15,864 nt of DNA from Rhodoferax sp. (GCA_021737905.1 JAIPDA010000018.1:1-15864); one strand, 5' to 3'; shown: positions 1 through 7,102, counted from the first letter of the stretch. Notes: generated by a model from the letters alone, not told the origin. Program-made: numbers and translations.

Positions 1-111
1 GTCGGCAATGTCGCCGCCTTCCTGCTCAGCGACCTGGCCGGTGGCGTGACCGCGGAAATCACCTACGTGGACGGCGGATACATCAAGACCATGGGTGTGG
101 TGGCCGACTGA
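1..111 (+). CDS. fabI: Enoyl-ACP reductase (FabI-like SDR), C-terminal fragment
   Basis: This is an open frame from the window edge to TGA at 109-111, giving 36 residues. The text VGNVAAFLLSDLAGGVTAEI followed by TYVDGGYIKTMG matches the C-terminal end of FabI-type NADH-dependent enoyl-[acyl-carrier-protein] reductases, which carry out the last reduction of each fatty-acid elongation cycle in the cytoplasm. The A-F-L-x-S-D-L stretch and the V-D-G-G turn are shared with other short-chain dehydrogenases, so another SDR is possible. The catalytic Tyr/Lys lie outside the window. The gene is complete at its 3' end and cut by the window at its 5' end. Confidence 0.75.
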   Translation, partial: VGNVAAFLLSDLAGGVTAEITYVDGGYIKTMGVVAD

Positions 112-334
112 GCGTTTGCCAGCCTGGGGCCATTGAAGAATTGCCGGGCCAATGTGCTTCGACTGGCACGATTCAAGAGAATCCCTGCTGCACCAAAGCG
201 TTCTTATCGCTTGATTCGACTTTGTGATTTTCTGCTCTAAGTCTGAGCTTGTTGCGTACAAACCCCGATGAGATGATGAGCGCTTGTGACCTCTGTGTTG
301 CCTGATTAGACTGAATCTAAACAGCTTGCGCACT

Positions 335-342
335 AGAGAAAG
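335..342 (+). promoter_or_regulatory. Likely ribosome binding site for the DNA ligase
   Basis: AGAGAAAG lies 10 nt upstream of ATG 353. It favours that ATG over the in-frame TTG at 326, which has no purine-rich block at a suitable distance. The match to the Shine-Dalgarno consensus is only moderate. Just upstream, TTAGA-N5-TCTAA (306-320) is a short inverted repeat of unknown meaning. I see no convincing promoter or small gene in 112-334. Confidence 0.4.
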
Positions 343-352
343 TCACACACCT

Positions 353-1273
353 ATGAACGACCACTCTGCCCTCATGCAAAGTCGCAGCGCAGCACCCAAC
401 TTTCGACTGTGCCTGCTACCGCTTGTGTTGTCCATCGCCGGCCTGCTGACATCAGCCACCCTGGCTAATGCCGCCGGCAGCGCACCGCCTCTGATGCTGG
501 CCAAGGTTTATCAACCGGGCGTGGCGCTGGCGGACTACTGGGTGAGCGAAAAATACGATGGGATTCGAGGCTACTGGGACGGCCGGCAATTGCTCACTCG
601 CGGCGGTCAGCGCATTGCCGTGCCGGATTGGTTTGTGGCCAACTGGCCGGCCACGGCCATGGACGGCGAGTTGTGGGCTGGCAAAGGGCAATTTCAAAAA
701 GTACTGTCCACTGCTTCGCAACAGTCCCCCGATGATGCAGCCTGGAAAGGCTTGCGCTTCATGGTGTTTGATTTGCCTGCGCATGGTGGGCGCTTCACTG
801 ACCGCATTCCAGCGCTGAATGCGCTTGTCAATCAAATCGGACAGGCTTGGGTCCAAGCTGTGCCGCAGACCCGTTTGAGCGGCACGCAGGCTTTGCAAAC
901 ACGCCTTCAACAAACTGTCGACGATGGTGGTGAAGGGATGATGCTGCACCGTGGCGCTTCGCTCTATGCGGGCGGGCGCAGTGATGACCTTCTGAAAGTC
1001 AAAACCCATGAAGACAGCGATGCCAGGGTGGTCGGGTACGTACCAGGACAGGGCAAGTACGCCGGCCAGTTGGGCGCATTGATGGTCGAAATTCCCGCTG
1101 CCAAAGGGCAACCCGCCTTGCGCTTTAAGCTCGGCTCGGGTCTCAGCGATGAGTTACGCAGGCAGCCACCGCCTGTTGGCAGCGTGGTGACTTACCGCTT
1201 TCGCGGCACCACCGGCAGCGGTCTGCCCCGCTTTGCCACCTTCCTGCGGGTACGTTCTTTTATTGAGCTTTAA
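353..1273 (+). CDS. ligE: Secreted minimal ATP-dependent DNA ligase (Lig E type)
   Basis: The 306-aa product seals nicks in duplex DNA using ATP. Residues about 15-41 form a basic-then-hydrophobic signal peptide ending near ANAA, so the enzyme probably acts in the periplasm or outside the cell. Nucleotidyltransferase motifs are complete: motif I KYDGIR with the adenylated Lys67, DGE at 104-106, motif III FMVFDLPA near 137, motif IV EGMM at 194-197, and motif V LLKVK at 213-217. A short OB-fold follows, with RFRGTTGSGLPRFATFLRVR near the end. There are no extra N- or C-terminal domains, as expected for Lig E, and this differs from the replicative NAD-dependent LigA. The ATG start is chosen over TTG 326 because of its better-placed RBS; either start keeps the signal peptide. 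The 3' end overlaps the convergent decarboxylase by 14 bp. A role in repairing extracellular or incoming DNA is inferred from the family. The family call is firm. Confidence 0.9.
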   Translation: MNDHSALMQSRSAAPNFRLCLLPLVLSIAGLLTSATLANAAGSAPPLMLAKVYQPGVALADYWVSEKYDGIRGYWDGRQLLTRGGQRIAVPDWFVANWPATAMDGELWAGKGQFQKVLSTASQQSPDDAAWKGLRFMVFDLPAHGGRFTDRIPALNALVNQIGQAWVQAVPQTRLSGTQALQTRLQQTVDDGGEGMMLHRGASLYAGGRSDDLLKVKTHEDSDARVVGYVPGQGKYAGQLGALMVEIPAAKGQPALRFKLGSGLSDELRRQPPPVGSVVTYRFRGTTGSGLPRFATFLRVRSFIEL

Positions 1274-3551
1274 CGCAATCAGCGTAGTACCGCTTCTTGC
1301 CTTTGGAGTCGTCTTGCTCAACCAGGCCGTGGATGTCGGTTTCAAAACCCGGGCACTGGGCATTGAACTCGCGGGCAAACTTCAGGTAGTCCACGATTTT
1401 CCGGTTGAAGACTTCGCCCGGAATCAACAATGGAATACCCGGCGGGTAAGGTGTCACCAGTCCGACCGTGATGCGCCCTTCAAGATGGTCAATTTCGACC
1501 CGCTCTGTGGTGCGGTGAGCGATGTGGGCATAGGCGTCGCTGGGCTTCATGGCCGGAGTCAGTTCGCTCAGGTAGACCTCAGTGGTCAGGCGGGCAATGT
1601 CGTACTTGGCGTACAGGGCGTGAATATGCTGGCACAGGTCAGCCAAACCCATTTGCTCGTACTTGGGGTACTTCTGGCAAAACTCGGGCAAAACGCGCCA
1701 CATGGGTTGGTTTTTGGCGTAATCGTCTTTGAATTGCTGCAGCGCAGTTAGCAGCGTGTTCCAGCGGCCCTTGGTGATGCCGATGGTGAACATGATGAAG
1801 AAGCTGTAGAGCCCGGTTTTCTCGACAATCACACCGTGCTCAGCCAGAAACTTGGTGACGATGCTGGCCGGAATGCCGGTCTTGGCGAACTTGCCGTTCA
1901 AGTCCAGGCCGGGGGTGACGATGGTGGACTTGATCGGGTCCAGCATGTTGAAGCCGGTGGCCATCTGTCCAAAGCCGTGCCAGTTGTTGGCGCCGTTTTT
2001 AGCCGTCTTGGCGCTGCGCGACTCACCCTTGATGATCCAGTCCTCGGCCATGCCGATGCCCTCTTCCACCAGCTTGTCCGGGCCCCAGACCTTGAACCAC
2101 CAGTCGGCGCCGTACTCTTCGTCAATCTTGCGCATGGCCCGTCTAAAGTCCAGTGCCTCGGCAATACTTTCTTCAACCAATGCCGTGCCACCCGGCGGCT
2201 CCATCATGGCGGCGGCCACGTCGCAGCTGGCAATGATGCTGTACTGCGGACTGGTGCTGGTGTGCATCAGGTAAGCCTCGTTGAAGAGGTGCCTGTCGAG
2301 CTTGGTGTTTTGCGAGTCCTGCACCAGCACATGGCTCGCCTGGCTGATACCGGCCAGCAGCTTGTGGATCGACTGCGTCGAATACACCACCGCATGCTTG
2401 GGACGGATGCGGTTCTTGCCCATCGCGTGGTAAGTGCCGTAGAACGGATGGAAGGCCGCATGCGGCAGCCAGGCTTCGTCAAAGTGCAGGTTGTCGATGT
2501 AGCCATCGAGCATGCCCTTGATGGTCTCGGTGTTGTAGAGCACGCCGTCGTAGGTGGACTGCGTCAGCGTCAGCACGCGCGGCTTGACCTTGTGGGCGTC
2601 CACGCCCTTGAGCAGCGGGTTGGCGGCAATCTTGGCGCGGATCGCATCGGGCTCAAACTCGCTTTGCGGAATGGGGCCGATGATGCCGAAGTGATTGCGC
2701 GTCGGCTTTAAAAATACCGGAATGGCACCGGTCATGATGATGGCGTGCAGGATGGATTTGTGGCAATTGCGGTCCACCACCACCACGTCGCCTGGGGCCA
2801 CAGTGTGATGCCACACCATTTTGTTGCTGGTGCTGGTGCCGTTGGTCACAAAAAAGCAGTGGTCGGCATTAAAGATACGCGCCGCGTTACGCTCGCTGGC
2901 GCCAATCGCGCCGTCATGGTCGAGCAACTGACCCAGCTCTTCTACCGCATTGCAGACGTCTGCACGCAGCATGTTCTCGCCAAAGAACTGGTGAAACATC
3001 TGGCCCACGGGGCTCTTCAAAAAAGCCACGCCACCCGAGTGACCCGGGCAGTGCCAGCTGTACGAGCCGTCTTCGGCGTAGTCCAGCAAGGCCTTGAAGA
3101 ACGGCGGTTGCACGCCTTCGAGATAGCTTTTGGCTTCACGGATGATGTGGCGCGCCACAAACTCCGGCGTGTCCTCAAACATGTGAATAAAACCGTGCAG
3201 CTCGCGCAAGATGTCGTTGGGAATATGCCGGCTGGTTTTAGTCTCGCCGTAAACATAAATCGGCACATCCAGGTTTTTGCGGCGTACTTCTTCAATGAAG
3301 TGACGCAGGTTCAGCACGGCCGGGTCCAGATCCGGGCCGGGGGTGAATTCCTCGTCATCAATCGACAAGATGAAAGCGCTGGCCCGGCTTTGCTGCTGGG
3401 CAAATTGCGTCAGGTCGCCGTAGCTGGTGACGCCCAGCACTTCAAAGCCCTCGGTTTCAATGGCTTGCGCCAACGCGCGAATCCCCAGACCCGAGGTGTT
3501 TTCAGAGCGGAAGTCTTCGTCAATGATGACAATGGGGAAGCGAAATTTCAT
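1260..3551 (-). CDS. PLP-dependent Lys/Arg/Orn decarboxylase
   Basis: This 763-aa fold-type I decarboxylase removes the carboxyl group of a basic amino acid (lysine to cadaverine, arginine to agmatine, or ornithine to putrescine), which serves polyamine supply or acid resistance in the cytoplasm. An N-terminal wing domain (about 1-140, MKFRFPIVIIDEDFR) precedes the PLP domain, which contains SYSWHCPGHSGG near 163, TNGTSTSNK near 236, DRNCHKSI near 260, HFDEAW near 356 (the PLP-ring Asp) and STQSIHK with the Schiff-base Lys397. A C-terminal domain includes TPYPPGIPLLIPGE. Length fits the 710-760 aa family. Text similarity to P. aeruginosa LdcA and to E. coli AdiA is roughly equal by eye, so the substrate is left open. 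The start at 3551 begins the conserved wing domain; an in-frame ATG at 3671 would add 40 unconserved residues. No strong Shine-Dalgarno is visible. It is divergent from the DUF2237 gene and ends inside the ligase gene's tail. Confidence 0.92.
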   Translation of the reverse strand: MKFRFPIVIIDEDFRSENTSGLGIRALAQAIETEGFEVLGVTSYGDLTQFAQQQSRASAFILSIDDEEFTPGPDLDPAVLNLRHFIEEVRRKNLDVPIYVYGETKTSRHIPNDILRELHGFIHMFEDTPEFVARHIIREAKSYLEGVQPPFFKALLDYAEDGSYSWHCPGHSGGVAFLKSPVGQMFHQFFGENMLRADVCNAVEELGQLLDHDGAIGASERNAARIFNADHCFFVTNGTSTSNKMVWHHTVAPGDVVVVDRNCHKSILHAIIMTGAIPVFLKPTRNHFGIIGPIPQSEFEPDAIRAKIAANPLLKGVDAHKVKPRVLTLTQSTYDGVLYNTETIKGMLDGYIDNLHFDEAWLPHAAFHPFYGTYHAMGKNRIRPKHAVVYSTQSIHKLLAGISQASHVLVQDSQNTKLDRHLFNEAYLMHTSTSPQYSIIASCDVAAAMMEPPGGTALVEESIAEALDFRRAMRKIDEEYGADWWFKVWGPDKLVEEGIGMAEDWIIKGESRSAKTAKNGANNWHGFGQMATGFNMLDPIKSTIVTPGLDLNGKFAKTGIPASIVTKFLAEHGVIVEKTGLYSFFIMFTIGITKGRWNTLLTALQQFKDDYAKNQPMWRVLPEFCQKYPKYEQMGLADLCQHIHALYAKYDIARLTTEVYLSELTPAMKPSDAYAHIAHRTTERVEIDHLEGRITVGLVTPYPPGIPLLIPGEVFNRKIVDYLKFAREFNAQCPGFETDIHGLVEQDDSKGKKRYYADCVKAQ

Positions 3552-3613
3552 GGTGTGCACGGGGGCAAAAAGCCGTAACCGCTGAAGCTTTGATGAATTA
3601 AAACCCGAAGTGT

Positions 3614-3628
3614 ACGGAAATAATCCGT
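3614..3628. repeat. Short inverted repeat in divergent intergenic region
   Basis: ACGGA-AATAA-TCCGT is a perfect 5-bp inverted repeat with an AT-rich centre. It lies in the 160-bp gap between the decarboxylase and DUF2237 starts. The same gap holds TGTGCAC twice (about 3554 and 3644), each near GGCAAAA or its complement. This could be an operator or a weak hairpin. Nothing in the sequence decides, and no clear -35/-10 pair was found in either direction. Confidence 0.3.
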
Positions 3629-3711
3629 CACTCCCGCCGGATGTGCACTTTTGCCAGAAAATAAGCGTCATCCTTGTCTTAGCACCTTTTCAAACATTCA
3701 CCCTCCTCCAT

Positions 3712-4086
3712 ATGACAACTTTGAATGTCCTGGGCACACCGCTCAAGCCGTGTTCTTACGACCCTTTGACCGGTTACTTCAGAGACGGCTGCTGCGAGAC
3801 CGACCCCAGTGACACCGGCTCTCACCTTGTTTGCGCACGCATGACGCAAGCATTTCTGGACTTTTCACTGGAGCGTGGCAACGACCTGGTCACACCCCGA
3901 CCGCAGTGGCGCTTTGCAGGGCTTAAGGCAGGTGATCGCTGGTGTTTGTGCGTGAACCGCTGGAAAGAAGCCCTGGACGCAGGGCTTGCACCCCCCGTCA
4001 TCCTTGAGTGCACCCACGAAAACGCGACGCGCGTCGTCAGCTTGGAACTGTTGGAGTTGCACGCCTTCAAAGCGGCCCCTCACTGA
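3712..4086 (+). CDS. DUF2237 family protein (function unknown)
   Basis: This small 124-aa soluble protein has no signal peptide or membrane segment. It matches the DUF2237 family: NVLGTPLKPCSYDPLTGYFR, then DGCCETDP, SHLVCARMT, FLDFSLERGNDL and GDRWCLCVNRWKEAL. It has seven cysteines (14, 27, 28, 41, 78, 80, 100). From memory, all but Cys100 sit in the family's conserved blocks, which would suit metal binding or a redox role, but no reaction is known to me. The ATG at 3712 is chosen because conservation begins at NVLGTPL; upstream codons in this frame look like the intergenic region. No Shine-Dalgarno is obvious. The gene ends 30 nt before tRNA-Ser and could be cotranscribed with it. Confidence 0.85.
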   Translation: MTTLNVLGTPLKPCSYDPLTGYFRDGCCETDPSDTGSHLVCARMTQAFLDFSLERGNDLVTPRPQWRFAGLKAGDRWCLCVNRWKEALDAGLAPPVILECTHENATRVVSLELLELHAFKAAPH

Positions 4087-4098
4087 AAACTGCACTGC

Positions 4099-4104
4099 TA
4101 CAAT
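4099..4104 (+). promoter_or_regulatory. Candidate -10 element of the tRNA-Ser promoter
   Basis: TACAAT differs from TATAAT at one position and lies 12 nt before the first base of the tRNA, so transcription would start about 6 nt ahead of it. The G/C-containing stretch after the hexamer is of the kind seen at stable-RNA promoters. No good -35 hexamer sits 16-18 nt upstream (that area is GCCCCTC-rich), which lowers confidence. If real, the promoter begins within the last codons of the DUF2237 gene. Confidence 0.45.
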
Positions 4105-4116
4105 CCGAGACTTCGC

Positions 4117-4206
4117 GGAAAGGTGGATGAGCGGTTTAAGTCACACGCCTGGAAAGCGTGCGTGGGGTTATACCCACCGCGGGTTCGAATCCCGCCCTTT
4201 CCGCCA
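4117..4206 (+). tRNA. tRNA-Ser (anticodon GGA), CCA encoded
   Basis: This 90-nt class II tRNA folds fully by eye. The acceptor stem GGAAAGG pairs with CCTTTCC, followed by discriminator G and an encoded CCA at 4204-4206. The anticodon stem CACGC/GCGTG encloses loop CTGGAAA, with anticodon GGA at 4151-4153 reading UCC and UCU. A long variable arm (GTGGGGTTATACCCAC core) is typical of serine tRNAs, and the T arm is GCGGG-TTCGAAT-CCCGC. The closest remembered match is E. coli tRNA-Ser(GGA). It is followed about 50 nt later by a strong terminator. No duplicated 3' end, integrase or other integration sign was found next to it. Confidence 0.97.
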
Positions 4207-4256
4207 AAACAAAGGTTCGTGACCATCTCCAAAGGTCTTTATGGAGCCACTGAAAG

Positions 4257-4288
4257 CCTCGTTGCCCTTGGCAGCGGGGTTTTTTTTT
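4257..4288 (+). terminator. Rho-independent terminator after tRNA-Ser
   Basis: CCTCGTTGCC pairs with GGCAGCGGGG over 10 bp (two G-U pairs) around a CTT loop, followed by nine Ts (4280-4288). It sits 51 nt downstream of the tRNA CCA and should end both the tRNA transcript and any DUF2237 read-through. It also separates these plus-strand genes from the convergent phosphatase gene, whose stop is at 4331. Confidence 0.88.
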
Positions 4289-4330
4289 CGGGCAGATCGA
4301 AGAGGCTCTGACCTGCCAATCAGTCAAAGA

Positions 4331-5308
4331 CTAAAAGCTCAGCGACAAGACAGTCCGGTCGTCTGAAAAATAAGCCTGGGTTGAGCCTTTAACGCCGGCA
4401 TAGCAGCCGATTTTTTCAGGGTCTTGCGCTTCGTCTTTCGCAAAATTAGCTTCCCAGTCCATGACGCTGACGCCGCCCTGCGGACAAGACATGTAGCCAT
4501 CTGTAAAAAGCTCAATGCTCTGCACATCAGCCACAGGCCGGCTGAAATAAAGCAGGTCTTTGCCACGGGTCTGGCTGCCATCCACACTGGCATAAGCTAA
4601 AGAGTGACCGGACTGGTTGGCAAACTGGTATTGACCACCGGATATGCCGCGCGAGACCATGTCTGCTAAGCAGTCCATGGCATCGGGCATGAGCTGCCCC
4701 TGGCAGGCCATGCTGACTTGATCCACGATTTGCTCAACTTGCGCCCGCAAAAGCACACTTTGCCGGCTCGGGTGCAAGCCCTTGAAGACAAGTTCACGGG
4801 TGGCGGTTTCCAGCGCATCGCCCTGCAAACCTTGCGCCCGAAGTACCTGTCTGGTCGCCAACCTGACTTGGGTGAACAAGCGGTCTACATCTTTGGTCAT
4901 GTGCGTGATGTCATGGCCGTTGATGCGCAGGCCGGAATCCCCCACCATGAGGAAATGCATATTGCTGCCAATCGGGATGGCCATGGCTGCGGTGGTACTG
5001 ACCCGGGCCTGCGGCACACCTAAGTTGTGCAAACCATCATGGATAGCGGTGTTCATGTCGGCCAGCCAAACTTGGGGCTCTGTGACCGGCCCTTGGGGTT
5101 GCAGCACCTGGCGCAGCATGGCTTGGGCTGCCGAGGTAGCAGCAAAGCGACCGGGTGAGCAGGGCCCCCGGAATGTGCCTGTTGTGTCGGTCGCGCCGTC
5201 AAAAACGCCATAAAACTTGTCCGGCAGCACTGAGACGACGTCATCGCCAGGGTCTTTTAAATCGCGCGATTTAGGAACGCTCAGGCAATCAATGCGTTTC
5301 ACAGTCAA
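4331..5308 (-). CDS. Divergent PP2C-like protein phosphatase
   Basis: This 325-aa protein carries the ordered motifs of the PPM/PP2C Ser/Thr phosphatase fold. They are GDDVVSV near 21, YGVFDGATD with Asp37-Gly38, STTAAMAI near 104, FLMVGDSGLRI with Asp124, ELFTDGYM with Asp270-Gly271, and YFSDDRTVLSLSF at the C-terminus with Asp316/317. These acidic residues are those that hold the two metal ions in the family, so activity looks possible, though overall similarity is low. No membrane segment or signal peptide is present, so it is predicted cytoplasmic. The start is TTG at 5306-5308, with GTG at 5302 as an alternative; neither has a clear Shine-Dalgarno. It lies 15 nt after the membrane-protein gene and in the same reading frame, which suggests translational coupling. 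The substrate is unknown, and no Ser/Thr kinase is visible in the window. Confidence 0.75.
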   Translation of the reverse strand: MTVKRIDCLSVPKSRDLKDPGDDVVSVLPDKFYGVFDGATDTTGTFRGPCSPGRFAATSAAQAMLRQVLQPQGPVTEPQVWLADMNTAIHDGLHNLGVPQARVSTTAAMAIPIGSNMHFLMVGDSGLRINGHDITHMTKDVDRLFTQVRLATRQVLRAQGLQGDALETATRELVFKGLHPSRQSVLLRAQVEQIVDQVSMACQGQLMPDAMDCLADMVSRGISGGQYQFANQSGHSLAYASVDGSQTRGKDLLYFSRPVADVQSIELFTDGYMSCPQGGVSVMDWEANFAKDEAQDPEKIGCYAGVKGSTQAYFSDDRTVLSLSF

Positions 5309-5323
5309 TGGTGTCAGGCCGTG

Positions 5324-5806
5324 TTAACGCCGAACTCTGGAGGGCGGCTCGGGTGCCGGCGCTGCAGGCGCGGCGACAGGGGTCGGGTTCAGTGCTTCAG
5401 CCTGCGCAGCGATAGCCTTGCGGTACAAACCATTGAGCACCGGAAGCCTGTCGAGAATATCGTTCCATTCCAAATCAAAAGGCAAGCCGCTCCAGTCACC
5501 AATGGCTTTGAGCTCGTCGGCACAAGACTTGATTTTTTTGCGTGCCTTGTCTACTTCTTGCATCTCCGCCTCAGTCAGATCTTGCCGGGCTTCGTTGATC
5601 AGCTGGGCTTCGAGCATGACGATCTGGTCATGCGAGTACGCACGCTCGCGGCGGATGGCGTCAGGTGTGCGGGTGACCTTTTCGGGTTTCTGCAGTTTGG
5701 TGAGTCGTGCTGAAATGTCGTTCAAACTTTGCTGCGTGAAAACATAGAAAAGCACCACGCAAATCAGTACAAAAAACAAGAAAAATAAGATGAACGTAGA
5801 ACTCAT
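5324..5806 (-). CDS. Membrane-anchored protein of unknown function
   Basis: I do not recognise this 160-aa protein. Residues 4-24 (SSTFILFFLFFVLICVVLFY region) form one strong transmembrane helix with no signal-peptidase site, so it is probably an N-terminal anchor. Residues 25-115 are charged and predicted mostly helical (SLNDISARLTKLQKPEKVTR, then acidic/basic helical text), possibly a coiled coil. The motif WSGLPFDLEWNDILDRLPVL follows at about 105-124. The tail (140-160) is rich in Ala and Pro and ends RVRR. It is the first gene of a likely two-gene operon with the PP2C-like phosphatase, and an anchor or regulator role for that enzyme is inference only. The ATG at 5804-5806 begins directly before the membrane helix. 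Confidence 0.7.
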   Translation of the reverse strand: MSSTFILFFLFFVLICVVLFYVFTQQSLNDISARLTKLQKPEKVTRTPDAIRRERAYSHDQIVMLEAQLINEARQDLTEAEMQEVDKARKKIKSCADELKAIGDWSGLPFDLEWNDILDRLPVLNGLYRKAIAAQAEALNPTPVAAPAAPAPEPPSRVRR

Positions 5807-5926
5807 GGCGCATCCAGCATTTTTATCGTTAGTAAACTTTACAAGAAATTAATAGTAGCACTTCCAAAAAATCCAGCCATCTCTATTGCAAGGAACTTTG
5901 CCTCAGATCAAGGTCGCATCTGGGCG

Positions 5927-5954
5927 AAAAAAAGCCACCCGAAGGTGGCTTTTT
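5927..5954 (-). terminator. Rho-independent terminator of the binding-protein gene
   Basis: On the minus strand GCCACC-TTCG-GGTGGC is followed by seven Ts, giving a 6-bp stem closed by the very stable C(UUCG)G tetraloop. It begins 16 nt past the stop of the substrate-binding protein gene. The five As ahead of the stem on that strand make it partly bidirectional. It separates this gene from the membrane-protein/phosphatase pair, which must then have its own promoter in 5807-5926; I see no convincing consensus there. Confidence 0.9.
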
Positions 5955-5969
5955 AGAAGAAAAGAAAGA

Positions 5970-7097
5970 TCAGTTCAGAGCAGACTTCTTGCCATCTTTG
6001 TACTCGTACAAAGTGATAGACGGGTTTTTCAATTCGCCATTGGCTTCAAAAGCAATGGTGGTGGTGACGCCTTTGAAATTGGTTTTCAGCAGCTCTGGGG
6101 TGTAGACCTTGGGGTCAGTCGATTTGGCACGCTTCATGGCGTCAACCAGCACGAAGGTGGCATCGTAGGTGTAAGGGCTGTAAACCTGGAACTGGTTAGG
6201 GTACTTGGCGTCGTAACGCTTTTTCCAAGCCTCGCCACCAGGCATTTTGGCCAAGGACGCGCCGCCTTCGGCGCAAATCACGTTACCCAGGGTTTTGGCA
6301 CCGGCGGCCAATTTAGCGATTTCAGCCGTGCAGATGCCGTCACCACCGAAGAACTTGACTTTGGCCATACCCAGTTGCTCCATCTGGCGCAGCATAGGGC
6401 CAGCTTGCGGGTCCATACCGCCGTAGAAAACGGCGTCAGGGGCTTTGGCCTTGATGGCAGTCAAAATGGCCATGAAGTCGGTGGCTTTGTCAGTGGTGAA
6501 CTGCTCGTCCACAACTGTCATGCCTTTTTGCAGTGCAGTCTTTTTAAAGACTTCAGCAACACCCTGGCCGTAAGCTGTACGGTCGTCAATGATGGCGACT
6601 TTTTTCAGCTTGAGCTTGTCTGCAGCATAAAAAGCCAGACCAGCGCCCAAAGCATTGTCATTGGCGATGATGCGATAAGTTGTCTTGTAGCCAGGCTTTG
6701 TCAGGTTGGGGTTGGTCGCGGCACCAGTGACGTGGGGAATACCGCAGTCGTTATAAACCTTGGCAGCGGGAATGGTGGTGCCTGAATTGAGGTGACCGAC
6801 CACGCCGGCGACTTTAGAGTCGCACAGTTTTTGTGCGGCAGCGGTGCCCTGTTTCGGGTCGGCTGCATCGTCTTCGGCAACGATTTCAAATTTAATTTTT
6901 TTGCCGGCGATCACAATATTTTGGGCATTGAGGTCTTCAATGGCCATGCGGGCACCGTTTTCATTGTCTTTGCCGTAGTGGGCCTGAGCGCCGGATACAG
7001 GCGCCACGTGGCCGATTTTGACAACTTGTGTTTCTTGAGCCGTTGCCATGCCCGATAGGACGACCAAGGAGGCTAAAGCGGTAATTTTCAGTTTCAT
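5970..7097 (-). CDS. Branched-chain amino-acid-type ABC transporter binding protein
   Basis: This 375-aa periplasmic solute-binding protein belongs to the LivJ/LivK (Peripla_BP_6) family, which delivers branched-chain amino acids or related ligands to an ABC permease. The signal peptide MKLKITALASLVVLSGMATA is cleaved before QETQ. The mature protein begins VVKIGHVAPVSGAQAHYG as usual, with a Cys pair in QKLCDSK/YNDCGIP, VTGAATNPNLT near 124 for ligand contact, VAIIDDRTAYGQG, and SPYTYDATFVLVDAMKRA near the end. Length is normal. The ATG at 7097 is preferred over GTG at 7103 because GGAG lies 5 nt upstream of the ATG and would overlap the GTG. No permease or ATPase gene is nearby, so this is an orphan binding protein here; the true ligand may not be an amino acid. 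It has its own terminator. Confidence 0.93.
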   Translation of the reverse strand: MKLKITALASLVVLSGMATAQETQVVKIGHVAPVSGAQAHYGKDNENGARMAIEDLNAQNIVIAGKKIKFEIVAEDDAADPKQGTAAAQKLCDSKVAGVVGHLNSGTTIPAAKVYNDCGIPHVTGAATNPNLTKPGYKTTYRIIANDNALGAGLAFYAADKLKLKKVAIIDDRTAYGQGVAEVFKKTALQKGMTVVDEQFTTDKATDFMAILTAIKAKAPDAVFYGGMDPQAGPMLRQMEQLGMAKVKFFGGDGICTAEIAKLAAGAKTLGNVICAEGGASLAKMPGGEAWKKRYDAKYPNQFQVYSPYTYDATFVLVDAMKRAKSTDPKVYTPELLKTNFKGVTTTIAFEANGELKNPSITLYEYKDGKKSALN

Positions 7098-7102
7098 ATT
7101 CA

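Noticed and set aside
1836..3578. Long plus-strand ORFs (1836-2711 and 2745-3578) opposite the decarboxylase
   Set aside because: They are frame shadows of the 763-aa decarboxylase with no domain-like text and no ribosome binding sites.
3552..3671. N-terminal extension of the decarboxylase from ATG 3671
   Set aside because: The 40 extra residues look like translated intergenic DNA, and the family domain begins exactly at MKFRFPIVII (3551).
3552..3711. Riboswitch or attenuator ahead of the decarboxylase or DUF2237 gene
   Set aside because: Only short dyads are present, with no conserved aptamer-like core or stem followed by a T tract that I could recognise.
4117..4330. tRNA-Ser as an integration site for a genomic island
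   Set aside because: No repeat of the tRNA 3' end, no integrase or mobility gene, and ordinary chromosomal genes follow on both sides.
5886..6785. 299-aa plus-strand ORF opposite the binding-protein gene
   Set aside because: It is antisense to a complete, clearly recognised gene, runs through the terminator, and has no family-like motifs.
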